Positions 1 to 7,502 of a stretch of DNA of 53,639 nt are shown piece by piece (positions within the stretch are counted from its first letter, which is position 1; every line of letters begins with the position of its first letter). The position numbers and the translations under genes were made by a program. The notes beneath the pieces are model-generated. The model ran no database searches. It was not told the DNA's origin and saw nothing but the letters and a program-made list of their open reading frames with translations. The DNA comes from Bdellovibrionales bacterium (GTDB lineage: Bacteria > Bdellovibrionota > Bdellovibrionia > Bdellovibrionales > UBA1609): positions 1 through 53,639 of the forward strand of contig JABSOQ010000009.1 in NCBI GenBank assembly GCA_013216195.1. The letters run 5' to 3'.

Positions 1-2459
1 ACCCGAAAGCGTGAGGAATCGACGTTCTCATCAGGGTTATCGAACCAGTACAATCGACCTTGCACGTCTGGGCGAATACGATCTTTTAGGTCAGAAGGTG
101 AGACTTCGCCTTTTTCGAGCCATTTACCACTGTGCGATAGCTCGATAACGTGTTTGCTGAACTGGTTTTTTGTCTCTTTGCTGTACTTACCAGAAACAAG
201 ATACAAGCCCGTTTGGTCAGATCCCGATTTGCCGAAAAGCAATAGTAAATGAAATTCACCTTCGTGGTTTCTCTTACCTTGCATGATTTGAGCACCGAGA
301 AGGCCGTCGAATCTTGCCGGAACTTCGAGCACCTGAAACGACATGGGCATTTCAGAGCCCGTGTTCCTCAGCGCAAGCATCAATTGAAACTTGGCTTGGT
401 CAGGTGTGCCACCCAAGGGTTGAAACGGAATCGCGTTTAACTCAAGAGCTGCACCCATTTTGATAGGTCTTGACGAAGCAAGAACTGACTCGAGGCCGGG
501 CTTGCCTTTAGACCAGAGCGGTTTACCAGCGGCGACGAAGCCATTGAGGCTAGCACCGAGGGTCACTGGTTGATCGGCATCTGGGTACAAGACCCGTCTG
601 TGACCAAGCTGCTCGAGTGTTTCATCTTTAGGTACGTAGTAAATACCAGACTGCTGTTTGTCAGCCTCAGCAATCTTTTTTGAGCCGTAAAGACGATGCT
701 GCAACTGCTCACCGAGAATACCTTCAACAGCGGCAGTTCTCATGTACACGTTTCTTCCACCATTTCGGCCGTCATCAGCCAAGGCGTGTTTCATGTATTT
801 CGTATCTCTGTAGGTGTGTTCAATCACTTCACCCTCAGAGTCTTTTTGTTTTAGCAGTTTGGCGTAAGCTGCTGGGCCTTTAACAGGAGTGTCGGCGTCG
901 AAGTACAATATGAAGTCTTTACGGTCGTCAGTCCAAGCGAAGTTGGCGCGTAAGTCCATCTCTTCTGCTCTCATAAAAGACTGGCTGATTTCACGCATAG
1001 ATCTGGCCACCAGGTCACCGTTTTCGAGCTCAGAGACATAGGCTGCGTAGGTTCTTTTCTTACCAGTCTTCTCGGTTACTGAAACCAAAATTGCGTGAGG
1101 ATGTTGGTCAGTGCCTCTTTGCATGTAGTGCATAGATTCAAAGGCTCTGAGATTCGTGATGTTAAGACCAGGAACTTTGACCGGTTTCAGGCCTGCAGCT
1201 GTGCGAAGCAGAAATAGAGTTTCGTCACCGACGGCGAGTGCATACTGATCTTCAGCGTTTTTGCTGTTCACTTCGCGTAAAGTGTATTTACCACTGTTGT
1301 CTACTGAAACTTGGCCTTCGGCAATTTGTGAGGCCGATCCAGCAGAAACAGAATTGTAAAAGTAGAGGTTGCCAGTTTGAGATGCGGGTCTGGCGTTGAG
1401 GCTATTTTTTTCAATCTGAATAACACTCCAAGTGCTATCTCTAGGGTCGTAGAGTTGGCGAATGTTAAAAGAGTCGTTGCCCAAGTCAAAAATCGGCAAT
1501 GACAAGTAAGTCGGTTGCATACTCATAAGGTCGAGAAACGGCACACCACTAACAAGATGCTGAATCATCTCTTGGCTGGTTCGACCCTCGCTTGAGCCTT
1601 CAAAAAACCTTTGCGACGCTTTTAAGTGTCTTACCCAACGACGAAGACTCGTAGAAGCCGTTTCATCACTTGCTGTCGGGTCATTGATAATGCCCTCATA
1701 GCGAGTAATCGTAGAGCTGAGCAATGTGCTTGAATAAAGAGTGATATCGCCACGATCCTCTTGCACCTTGATTCTGTTGATTTGAGATTCATTCAAAAAG
1801 TTGTAGTTCAGCACATAGGCGCGGTTTCTTAAAATGCTGGGTTGCGCACTGTTGTCTTTCGGGTTCTCAACAACAAAGGCAAAGGTTAAACCAGGTCCGA
1901 ACATGTTGGTGTGCCTGAGAGTGGCAACGAAAAGCTCACCACCATAGGGGAGTGTAGCGCCACGGGATGGTATTTGAGCAATTGAGCGAACAATGATGTC
2001 ATCAAGATCCATAACACTGATCGGCTCAGTTGACTCTTGCCCAAGATAGGGGTCAAACACTGAAAACCCAGCATCTTGTAGTTTCACAGCGCGAGTTTTG
2101 GCATTGCCAGTACGCGTGTTTTTGTTGAAGAGAGTCAACTTGCCGTCAACGACAGCCAATGAATCAGCAGTGCTACTTGCAGCATGTGCCGACTGAGCTA
2201 GCACTCCGTTGAAGCCTCTAGAGACACCGAGAACTTCACCAATGATTGCTGCTTCGGTTTTGCCTCTTGAGCTTATTGAATAGATACCTTGTCTGGCATC
2301 GGTCGTGTTGTTGCCAGAGTCGTAGACGACTTCAAAGATATTCTGGTTGGTCACAGTACTCTGCACCATGACCGAATCGTTCGCCCAAGCCGAGGCTGTC
2401 AGTGCGATTAACAGAGACAGTCCGGTTTTGTATAATGTGGTCGCCTTTGGCTTTCGCAT
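1..2459 (-). CDS. Large exported protein of unknown function, C-terminus beyond the window
   Basis: An uninterrupted minus-strand frame runs from ATG at 2459 through the left edge, giving about 819 residues without a stop. The start follows an AGGAAGAG purine run. The N-terminus is a classical Sec signal peptide: basic MRKPK, a hydrophobic core around residues 13-23, and an A-W-A cleavage site before N-D-S. The mature part is rich in short beta-type segments with many Asn, Ser, Thr and Gly residues and no membrane segment, which suggests a secreted or surface beta-rich protein. I recognise no family. It lies 80 bases downstream of the exported AAA+ ATPase on the same strand, so the two are probably co-transcribed and may act together. 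Confidence 0.85.
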   Translation of the reverse strand, partial: MRKPKATTLYKTGLSLLIALTASAWANDSVMVQSTVTNQNIFEVVYDSGNNTTDARQGIYSISSRGKTEAAIIGEVLGVSRGFNGVLAQSAHAASSTADSLAVVDGKLTLFNKNTRTGNAKTRAVKLQDAGFSVFDPYLGQESTEPISVMDLDDIIVRSIAQIPSRGATLPYGGELFVATLRHTNMFGPGLTFAFVVENPKDNSAQPSILRNRAYVLNYNFLNESQINRIKVQEDRGDITLYSSTLLSSTITRYEGIINDPTASDETASTSLRRWVRHLKASQRFFEGSSEGRTSQEMIQHLVSGVPFLDLMSMQPTYLSLPIFDLGNDSFNIRQLYDPRDSTWSVIQIEKNSLNARPASQTGNLYFYNSVSAGSASQIAEGQVSVDNSGKYTLREVNSKNAEDQYALAVGDETLFLLRTAAGLKPVKVPGLNITNLRAFESMHYMQRGTDQHPHAILVSVTEKTGKKRTYAAYVSELENGDLVARSMREISQSFMRAEEMDLRANFAWTDDRKDFILYFDADTPVKGPAAYAKLLKQKDSEGEVIEHTYRDTKYMKHALADDGRNGGRNVYMRTAAVEGILGEQLQHRLYGSKKIAEADKQQSGIYYVPKDETLEQLGHRRVLYPDADQPVTLGASLNGFVAAGKPLWSKGKPGLESVLASSRPIKMGAALELNAIPFQPLGGTPDQAKFQLMLALRNTGSEMPMSFQVLEVPARFDGLLGAQIMQGKRNHEGEFHLLLLFGKSGSDQTGLYLVSGKYSKETKNQFSKHVIELSHSGKWLEKGEVSPSDLKDRIRPDVQGRLYWFDNPDENVDSSRFR

Positions 2460-2539
2460 CTCTTCCTACCTTGGTTGCCTAAGTGAGCTTGAAAAGCGCT
2501 TTCGCACTTATCAAGCTGTGTACTTCACATTTTTCTCGA

Positions 2540-5059
2540 TTACTGAGCAGCCTCTTGCTGGGCTCTTATCTGTTGGTCGAGCCTGTTGAGTCTGTCTAGC
2601 ATTGAGAGCGCATCACGGAACGAGTTCTCGTCGTAGCCGTACTGCTGCAGTCTAGCTTCGACTTCGGTAACTCGTCTTTCGACTTCTGGAGTTGAGGCAC
2701 CAGGGTTTTTGTAGTGTTCGATGTACTCTTTGGCTTTGTCGTGAATGTCATTATCGTGACGAGCAATGTAGGTTTCAATTGCATTCAAGAGTTGCGGAAA
2801 TGGCTCAGATTTCTCTGCATTACGGTAGTGCTGAATCAGCATGCCCGGAGAGAAGTGCCTGCGGTTCTCTTCGAAGTAGATCTTTTTGATCTCCGCGAGC
2901 CTCTCTTTGTTAATTGAAATTTCTTGCCCGCCGTTGTCAGGAGCGATGAATTCTGCATCTTCATCGGCACCAAGTGCTGCCAGTTCTGCCTCTACAACTT
3001 TGTACAATCGTCTCGACTTTTCACCTTGGCCAGCTGTGATTTGACGAATGTCATTGATCAAAGCCTTCATGATAAACTCGGTCTTAACTAAGTTTGTTAG
3101 CATTCTCCACTCAGTGTAGAGTTTCGGGCCTTCAACTTTAAAAGAGTGGTTTCTCATCATCGAACTGAAAACCTGGTCCAACACCGCAGGTGTGAGAACG
3201 CCGTGACCACTGTTAAGCGCTTGGTCGAGTGCTTTCTGAAAAAGCTCTTGGATGTCACGTGAGCTGATTCCGCCCTGACCTTCTTTGGCGATCTCTGAAA
3301 AGTTAGAAAGATCTCTTCTTGCAGCAAGTGGCAGTTCAGCTTTGCCGAGCATAAGCTTTAGTCTTGCAATAGGGTTTTCGAAGTACTCATTTTGTGGTGT
3401 TAGCACCTCAAACTCAGTAGGGTAGCTGCCCAGTATCTTCGGATCAACTTTGATTCTTGTGATCGCACCATAGAGGCCGATCATCTCCATAGTCTGCGGA
3501 GAGATCAGAATTGGATCTCTTTGGCCACGTGGCTGGTAGTACAGCGCGAAACGTTTTTCGAGACCAGGCAGGTTTCCAGCTTGATCTGGTAAAGGGTAGG
3601 CCAAGTTGAGATCAAGTGGCACGATTTCGGCGTCGTCAACACCTAGTCGGCGCATCTTGAAGTTCTCAGGCCCAATCATTGCGATTGCAACTTTTGAAAT
3701 CTCATGTGGGTGAAGGTTTGAGCGCATTGCAACTTGGATGGCTCTATCGAGAGAGGCTTTCATGCTGCCTTTCTCAGATGCTTCTTCTACAGATTCGTCG
3801 TTCGACGCAAACATAGTAATGGTGTCCATTTTAACAGCTGGGCCACCACCTGCTTGAGCGACACTGTTTTGTGCAAGTTCAAGCAAGATATCTAGAAACT
3901 CAGGGATGTTTCGGTAAGCTTCATCCACGATTAAGGCACGGCCGTCAGTTTGAAGTGCTTGGCCTGTGAAATCCCAGCCAAGTGGGCCTTGTGGATAGAA
4001 TGTCGACATCAACGGGTTTTGTGATGCGAACACGAGGTCGAGGTTCGGGTTGTCACCCATGGCACGAAGGATGTCACTACCTGAGCCCTCAGAGTAGTTA
4101 CGAGGTACAATCTGTACATATTTAGATACCGCCTCAAGGTATTTGTCTTGGGGGATATCTTCAAAAGCCATCGTGCTATCATCATATTCAGGGATTTCTT
4201 CACGTAAGATCGCTCGCAAGATTTCGGCATCTTTAGGTGCAATCTGACGCCAAACACTGACTGGCATATTGCCACCAAGAGTCTTTTGAACGTCGCCTTC
4301 AATTGCGTCGATGACTTGGTCTTGAATATCTGACCTTAACAGCGTGAAAGGTGAGCGCTGCATGTCAGGATTGCGACGAGTGACTCTTCCTTCACGGCTT
4401 GGAGGTCTTTGGTACGCCTCTAGATCTGCAACCTGATGTAGGTTGATCCACTGAAAAGTGTATTCAAAGAAAGCGGGTTGAGAGAGTGCCAGAGTTTTGT
4501 TGACGGCATCTAAAATGACAAATGTCTCAGTTTTACCGGTACCAGCAGGGCCAATTGCAAGTAGAAGTTTGCCGCCCTTATTGCCTCTGGCTCGCGCCTT
4601 AATGAAGTTGGCAAGCTCAGTGAGCGCTTCGTACTGACCCACAATCATTTTATTTGGGTCACCTAGGCCACCAGTAAATGCCGGGTAGATTTCAATAGGC
4701 TTAACTCGAAAAACTGGATCGAGTGCTTTCTTTGGCTCTTGCATTAAAAAGAGTCGGGCATACTTTTGAGCCGATGGAATGATCAAACCAGGGTGATCGA
4801 CAATCGGGTTTTTCTTTGGGTCTGTAGAAGCCAGATCAAATAGTGTCATTCGCACATCAGATGGCTTAACTGAAACCGCTTCTTCAGCCGCGCTGCTGTC
4901 TTTAGATGTTCCTTCAGCCATTTCGTCCGAACATGCTTTCGGATCTTGTGCTGGTTTTTTCCCAGAGGCCTTGCCTGCCGCGTTGGCGTCTGCATTTAGC
5001 ATTAGTGCTAGCAAGCTGACGCAAAGCGATCTTGCCAATGTTGATTGAAACTTAAGCAT
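2540..5059 (-). CDS. Exported PrkA-like AAA+ ATPase
   Basis: The 839-residue product has an intact AAA+ core: Walker A GPAGTGKT at residues 170-177, Walker B ALIVDEA at 375-381 and a sensor-1-like Asn in MFASNDE near 420. The segment P-I-E-I-Y-P-A-F before the ATPase core and the Walker B region followed by PEFLDILL recall the PrkA AAA family, but this is judged by eye. The ATG at 5059 follows GGGAGAAAGTT; a longer in-frame extension to 5143 lacks a ribosome site. Residues 1-28 form a convincing Sec signal peptide (hydrophobic LCVSLLALML, then A-N-A), followed by a charged low-complexity linker of about 40 residues. Export of an ATPase is unusual. It is the first gene of a pair with the large exported protein downstream. 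A MoxR-type relative is the alternative. Confidence 0.8.
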   Translation of the reverse strand: MLKFQSTLARSLCVSLLALMLNADANAAGKASGKKPAQDPKACSDEMAEGTSKDSSAAEEAVSVKPSDVRMTLFDLASTDPKKNPIVDHPGLIIPSAQKYARLFLMQEPKKALDPVFRVKPIEIYPAFTGGLGDPNKMIVGQYEALTELANFIKARARGNKGGKLLLAIGPAGTGKTETFVILDAVNKTLALSQPAFFEYTFQWINLHQVADLEAYQRPPSREGRVTRRNPDMQRSPFTLLRSDIQDQVIDAIEGDVQKTLGGNMPVSVWRQIAPKDAEILRAILREEIPEYDDSTMAFEDIPQDKYLEAVSKYVQIVPRNYSEGSGSDILRAMGDNPNLDLVFASQNPLMSTFYPQGPLGWDFTGQALQTDGRALIVDEAYRNIPEFLDILLELAQNSVAQAGGGPAVKMDTITMFASNDESVEEASEKGSMKASLDRAIQVAMRSNLHPHEISKVAIAMIGPENFKMRRLGVDDAEIVPLDLNLAYPLPDQAGNLPGLEKRFALYYQPRGQRDPILISPQTMEMIGLYGAITRIKVDPKILGSYPTEFEVLTPQNEYFENPIARLKLMLGKAELPLAARRDLSNFSEIAKEGQGGISSRDIQELFQKALDQALNSGHGVLTPAVLDQVFSSMMRNHSFKVEGPKLYTEWRMLTNLVKTEFIMKALINDIRQITAGQGEKSRRLYKVVEAELAALGADEDAEFIAPDNGGQEISINKERLAEIKKIYFEENRRHFSPGMLIQHYRNAEKSEPFPQLLNAIETYIARHDNDIHDKAKEYIEHYKNPGASTPEVERRVTEVEARLQQYGYDENSFRDALSMLDRLNRLDQQIRAQQEAAQ

Positions 5060-5276
5060 AACTTTCTCCCTTACCGTATCGGAGCGATGTATAGATTTTA
5101 ATTTTGGCGCGCAACGACAGATGTAAAAAAGAAAACTAAGCAAATATGCACTTAACGAATTCTTAGTAAGTTTGGTTTTGATTAATTATGTTCACACGCA
5201 AACAACAATGCGCTCAGATTGATTTTAGATTGTTTAAACATTCGAATTAACAATGTCGCATGGAAAAATTTCTAAC

Positions 5277-5373
5277 TTGTTCAGTTTTGTGAAGGCTCAA
5301 AACTATAAAGGCAAAAATGATTACTAATGGAAGCGATAAACATTTGTTTTTTTCTTTGTTCAGTTTTGTGAAT
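5277..5373. repeat. Pair of 17-base direct repeats, 80 bases apart
   Basis: TTGTTCAGTTTTGTGAA occurs at 5277-5293 and again at 5357-5373, exactly 80 bases apart start to start. The second copy overlaps the left arm of the inverted repeat at 5363-5398. Repeats of this length in an intergenic region between divergent genes are typical of regulator binding sites, but no regulator can be named. Confidence 0.7.
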
Positions 5374-5398
5374 GAGTGTTCAATTTCATTCACAAAAC
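5363..5398. promoter_or_regulatory. Perfect 12-base inverted repeat, candidate operator
   Basis: GTTTTGTGAATG at 5363-5374 is perfectly complementary to CATTCACAAAAC at 5387-5398, with a 12-base spacer. It lies about 300 bases upstream of the exported ATPase gene and about 360 upstream of the response regulator. Arm length and spacing suit a dimeric regulator site. No run of T residues follows either arm, so it does not look like a terminator. Confidence 0.5.
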
Positions 5399-5644
5399 AT
5401 GTGCACCGGGTCGTTTTCTTTTTTAAAAATTTGGACTCTGTTTTTTTGAATTAGAAGTGGTGACGATGACGGAATCACATAAGTGAACACTTCTATTGTC
5501 ACAATGCAGGCCTTGTTCTTATCGCTATTTTCTAATGTATTTTATGTTTGAGCCTGCCCTAAAAGATACTTGATAAGAGTAGAGAAGGGGTTCTGTAGCT
5601 GTCTGTTGATTCTCAACGTCTCATTGTTGGACGGCTCGTTAAGT

Positions 5645-5672
5645 TAAAATCGCCTTAAGAATCTGCCGATAA
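5645..5672 (+). promoter_or_regulatory. Sigma-28-like promoter candidate for the response regulator
   Basis: GCCGATAA at 5665-5672 matches the classical sigma-28 (FliA) -10 element, and TAAA begins 20 bases upstream at 5645, leaving a 16-base spacer where 15 is usual. Transcription would start about 80 bases before the ATG at 5759. This is a pattern match only. Confidence 0.35.
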
Positions 5673-5758
5673 AAAGAAGTTAAAGCAACTGGAGGCTATT
5701 GCTGAGTCAACGAATGGCATAACGGCAAAACTAAAACCGCACCAAGTGAGGAACCTTA

Positions 5759-6466
5759 ATGGGCAGAATTCTTTTGGTAGAAGATGAGTTGACTCATCAG
5801 TTGATCATCAAAAAAGCCTTAGAAGGCCAGTGGCAGGTCGAAGTTGCAGGGTCATTTGCAGAGGCCAGAGCCCAGCTCGAAGAGGGTCAGTATGATCTCT
5901 TTCTCTTAGATATCATGCTTGATGACGGTCTGGGCTACAATCTTGTGGAAGAGCTTAAAGGGCAGCAGCAGCACAAAAGCACTCCGATAGTGTTTCTGAC
6001 CTCTAGTGAAAATGTCGAAATGAAAGTGATGTGCTTTTCTTTGGGGGCAGACGATTACGTAGTTAAGCCTTGTGACCCAAGAGAGCTCAGAGCGCGTATA
6101 AGTGCCAAAATGGAAAAATCAGAAGAGTCAGGCGTTGCGACTGAATTTAAGAGCATGGGCTTTGAATTTAAACTGGGCGAGCAGCAAGCCGTCTTTCATA
6201 CCGAGCAGGGCCTTCAGCCACTAGATTTGACACCTATTGAATACCGACTTCTATTTTCACTTGTTAGGCAAGGCGGGCAGCCTTTGTCTCGTAAGGACAT
6301 CCTGGGTAAAGTTTGGGGTGAAACCCATCACGTGCAGGCCCGTAGTGTCGATACCTATGTGGCAGCAGTTAGAAAGAAGATTAAACCCCTCGGTGTAAAT
6401 ATTAAGTCTGTACACAGCGTGGGCTACAAGATTGTAGTACCAACTTCGTCAGGAAAAGCGGCCTAG
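5759..6466 (+). CDS. OmpR/PhoB-family response regulator
   Basis: The 235-residue protein has an N-terminal receiver domain with the acidic pair E8-D9, phospho-acceptor D51 in LFLLDIML, the conserved Thr/Ser in VFLTSSE and Lys in DDYVVKP. The C-terminal half is a winged-helix DNA-binding domain with LTPIEYRLLFSLV and a typical ending (SVDTYVAAVRKK then VHSVGYKI). It should bind DNA as a phosphorylated dimer. The ATG follows GAGGAAC. No kinase gene is adjacent, so it is an orphan; partners cannot be inferred. A strong terminator follows. Confidence 0.92.
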   Translation: MGRILLVEDELTHQLIIKKALEGQWQVEVAGSFAEARAQLEEGQYDLFLLDIMLDDGLGYNLVEELKGQQQHKSTPIVFLTSSENVEMKVMCFSLGADDYVVKPCDPRELRARISAKMEKSEESGVATEFKSMGFEFKLGEQQAVFHTEQGLQPLDLTPIEYRLLFSLVRQGGQPLSRKDILGKVWGETHHVQARSVDTYVAAVRKKIKPLGVNIKSVHSVGYKIVVPTSSGKAA

Positions 6467-6496
6467 GCCAAGGGCAGCTGGGTTCATTCTATACGA

Positions 6497-6525
6497 AAAA
6501 AGCCCTCTTTCGACGAGGGCTTTTT
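6497..6525. terminator. Bidirectional Rho-independent terminator
   Basis: AAAAAGCCCTC at 6497-6507 pairs perfectly with GAGGGCTTTTT at 6515-6525 across a TTTCGAC loop. The A/T tracts on both sides let it serve the convergent response regulator gene and rpmG. Confidence 0.9.
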
Positions 6526-6548
6526 AGTCTCAACTGGTGCAATGAGTG

Positions 6549-6737
6549 TTACTTAGACTTAATCTCTTTGTGTACAGTGTGCTTGCGAAGAAAAGGGTTG
6601 TACTTCTTCTTCTCAAGGCGCTCTGGATGAGTTTGGAAGTTCTTCTTTGTTGTGTAACGCGACGGCGGAACACCAAGCTTACGAGCTTCAGTGCACTCTA
6701 GTGTGATGATACGGACTTTACCTTTTTTCTTAGCCAT
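6549..6737 (-). CDS. rpmG: Large ribosomal subunit protein bL33
   Basis: A 62-residue basic protein with the bL33 pattern: [11 protein letters not shown] near the N-terminus, then Y-T-T-K-K-N and the terminal region [16 protein letters not shown]. Only one cysteine is present, so this is the zinc-free form rather than the four-cysteine form. GGAGG lies 8 bases before the ATG. It is transcribed alone, converging on the response regulator through the shared terminator. Confidence 0.95.
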   Translation of the reverse strand: MAKKKGKVRIITLECTEARKLGVPPSRYTTKKNFQTHPERLEKKKYNPFLRKHTVHKEIKSK

Positions 6738-6903
6738 GACTCATGCCTCCAAGACTCAGCAAGCTATCAAACAACAGTGGTCGGGGCCAAGTGTTTTTTC
6801 CGCTAGATAGCCATATTTTTTAGGTTTTTTTGGCCTCAAGCACATGAAGAATGTTCATTATATGGCTGCGAGCTCAAAAATAAGGCTAACTGGCAAGTGT
6901 TTG

Positions 6904-6951
6904 GGTAAAGCCAGCGCTTTACTGGATGTTAGGTAAAGCTAGCGCTTTACC
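6904..6951. repeat. Tandem pair of near-identical hairpins at a gene end
   Basis: Two stem-loops lie 28 bases apart: GGTAAAGC-CAGC-GCTTTAC (6904-6922) and GGTAAAGC-TAGC-GCTTTACC (6932-6951). They are nearly identical. The second contains the last codons and TAG stop (6939-6941) of the lysine-rich protein gene. There is no T tract, so termination would not be the usual intrinsic type; they could protect the mRNA 3' end. Confidence 0.7.
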
Positions 6952-7502
6952 TTGGTCAGCATGAAGTCTGGGATGGGGACTTTTACTTTTGGTGAGAGCT
7001 GGATTTGGCCGAGCCAAGATTTCTTCACTTTGCTTGCTATCTGAGGGGGCAGGCGGTCCAGGCCTTTTTTCTTGGCCTCTTCAGCAACAGCTAACCACTC
7101 TCTTACCAACTCATCTTGAAGTTGTTTGCGCCGAAGTCTCCTGGTCTCAGAGCTTGCAGGCTCCTTTTGGCTAAAACCTATGCCAGTTGTGACTTCGCGA
7201 ACTTGAGAATCACTATCAGCGAGTGCACTTTCATTGAAGGCATCTGCAGCTGATTTAACAGCATCAGCAGGTGCTGTTGGCAGTACACCTGCCTTTTCAG
7301 CAGCGCTCACAGCAGTGATCTCAGGAGATTGCCACGGTCTGGTTTTCTTGCTGGAAGACTTCTTGTTTTTAGCCGATTTAGCCGTAGTGCTTCGAGTCGA
7401 CTTTGCTTTTTTTGTTTCGCCTGACTTAGTGGTCTTTTTTGCGGTCTTCTTCTTTTTAGCAACTTTTTTGGTTTTGCTGACCTGATTAAGTGAAATCGCC
7501 AT
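6939..7502 (-). CDS. Lysine-rich, histone-tail-like protein coupled to ParA-like ATPase
   Basis: The 187-residue product begins with about 55 residues dominated by Lys, Ser, Thr and Ala, like the basic tails of bacterial histone-H1-like proteins. The middle is acidic to neutral and alanine-rich; the C-terminal third has a charged, probably helical stretch (RRLRRKQLQDELVREWLAVA). No named domain is recognised. Its ATG begins the base after the TAG of the ParA-like gene, and the ribosome site GGAGG lies inside that gene's end, so translation is coupled. By analogy to par operons it could be the DNA-binding partner of the ATPase, but it lacks a visible ParB fold. Confidence 0.75.
   Translation of the reverse strand: MAISLNQVSKTKKVAKKKKTAKKTTKSGETKKAKSTRSTTAKSAKNKKSSSKKTRPWQSPEITAVSAAEKAGVLPTAPADAVKSAADAFNESALADSDSQVREVTTGIGFSQKEPASSETRRLRRKQLQDELVREWLAVAEEAKKKGLDRLPPQIASKVKKSWLGQIQLSPKVKVPIPDFMLTKVKR

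Larger units (their letters stand above)
5060..5758. other. Long AT-rich intergenic region with repeats and promoter candidates
   Basis: About 700 bases separate the divergent AAA+ ATPase gene and the response regulator. I find no convincing coding frame. Roughly 5120-5460 is distinctly AT-rich with poly-T runs. It carries a 17-base direct repeat, a perfect 12-base inverted repeat and, nearer the regulator gene, a sigma-28-like promoter candidate; these are listed separately. The length and repeat content suggest a regulatory region for both flanking genes. Confidence 0.6.

Noticed and set aside
2347-2589. Plus-strand 80-codon frame spanning the junction of the two left-edge genes
   Set aside because: It lies antisense over the starts and ends of two well supported minus-strand genes and shows no protein-like features.
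7234-7485. Plus-strand frame rich in Phe, Leu, Val and Ala resembling membrane segments
   Set aside because: It is the complement of Lys-rich codons of the lysine-rich protein; the hydrophobicity is an artefact of the opposite strand.
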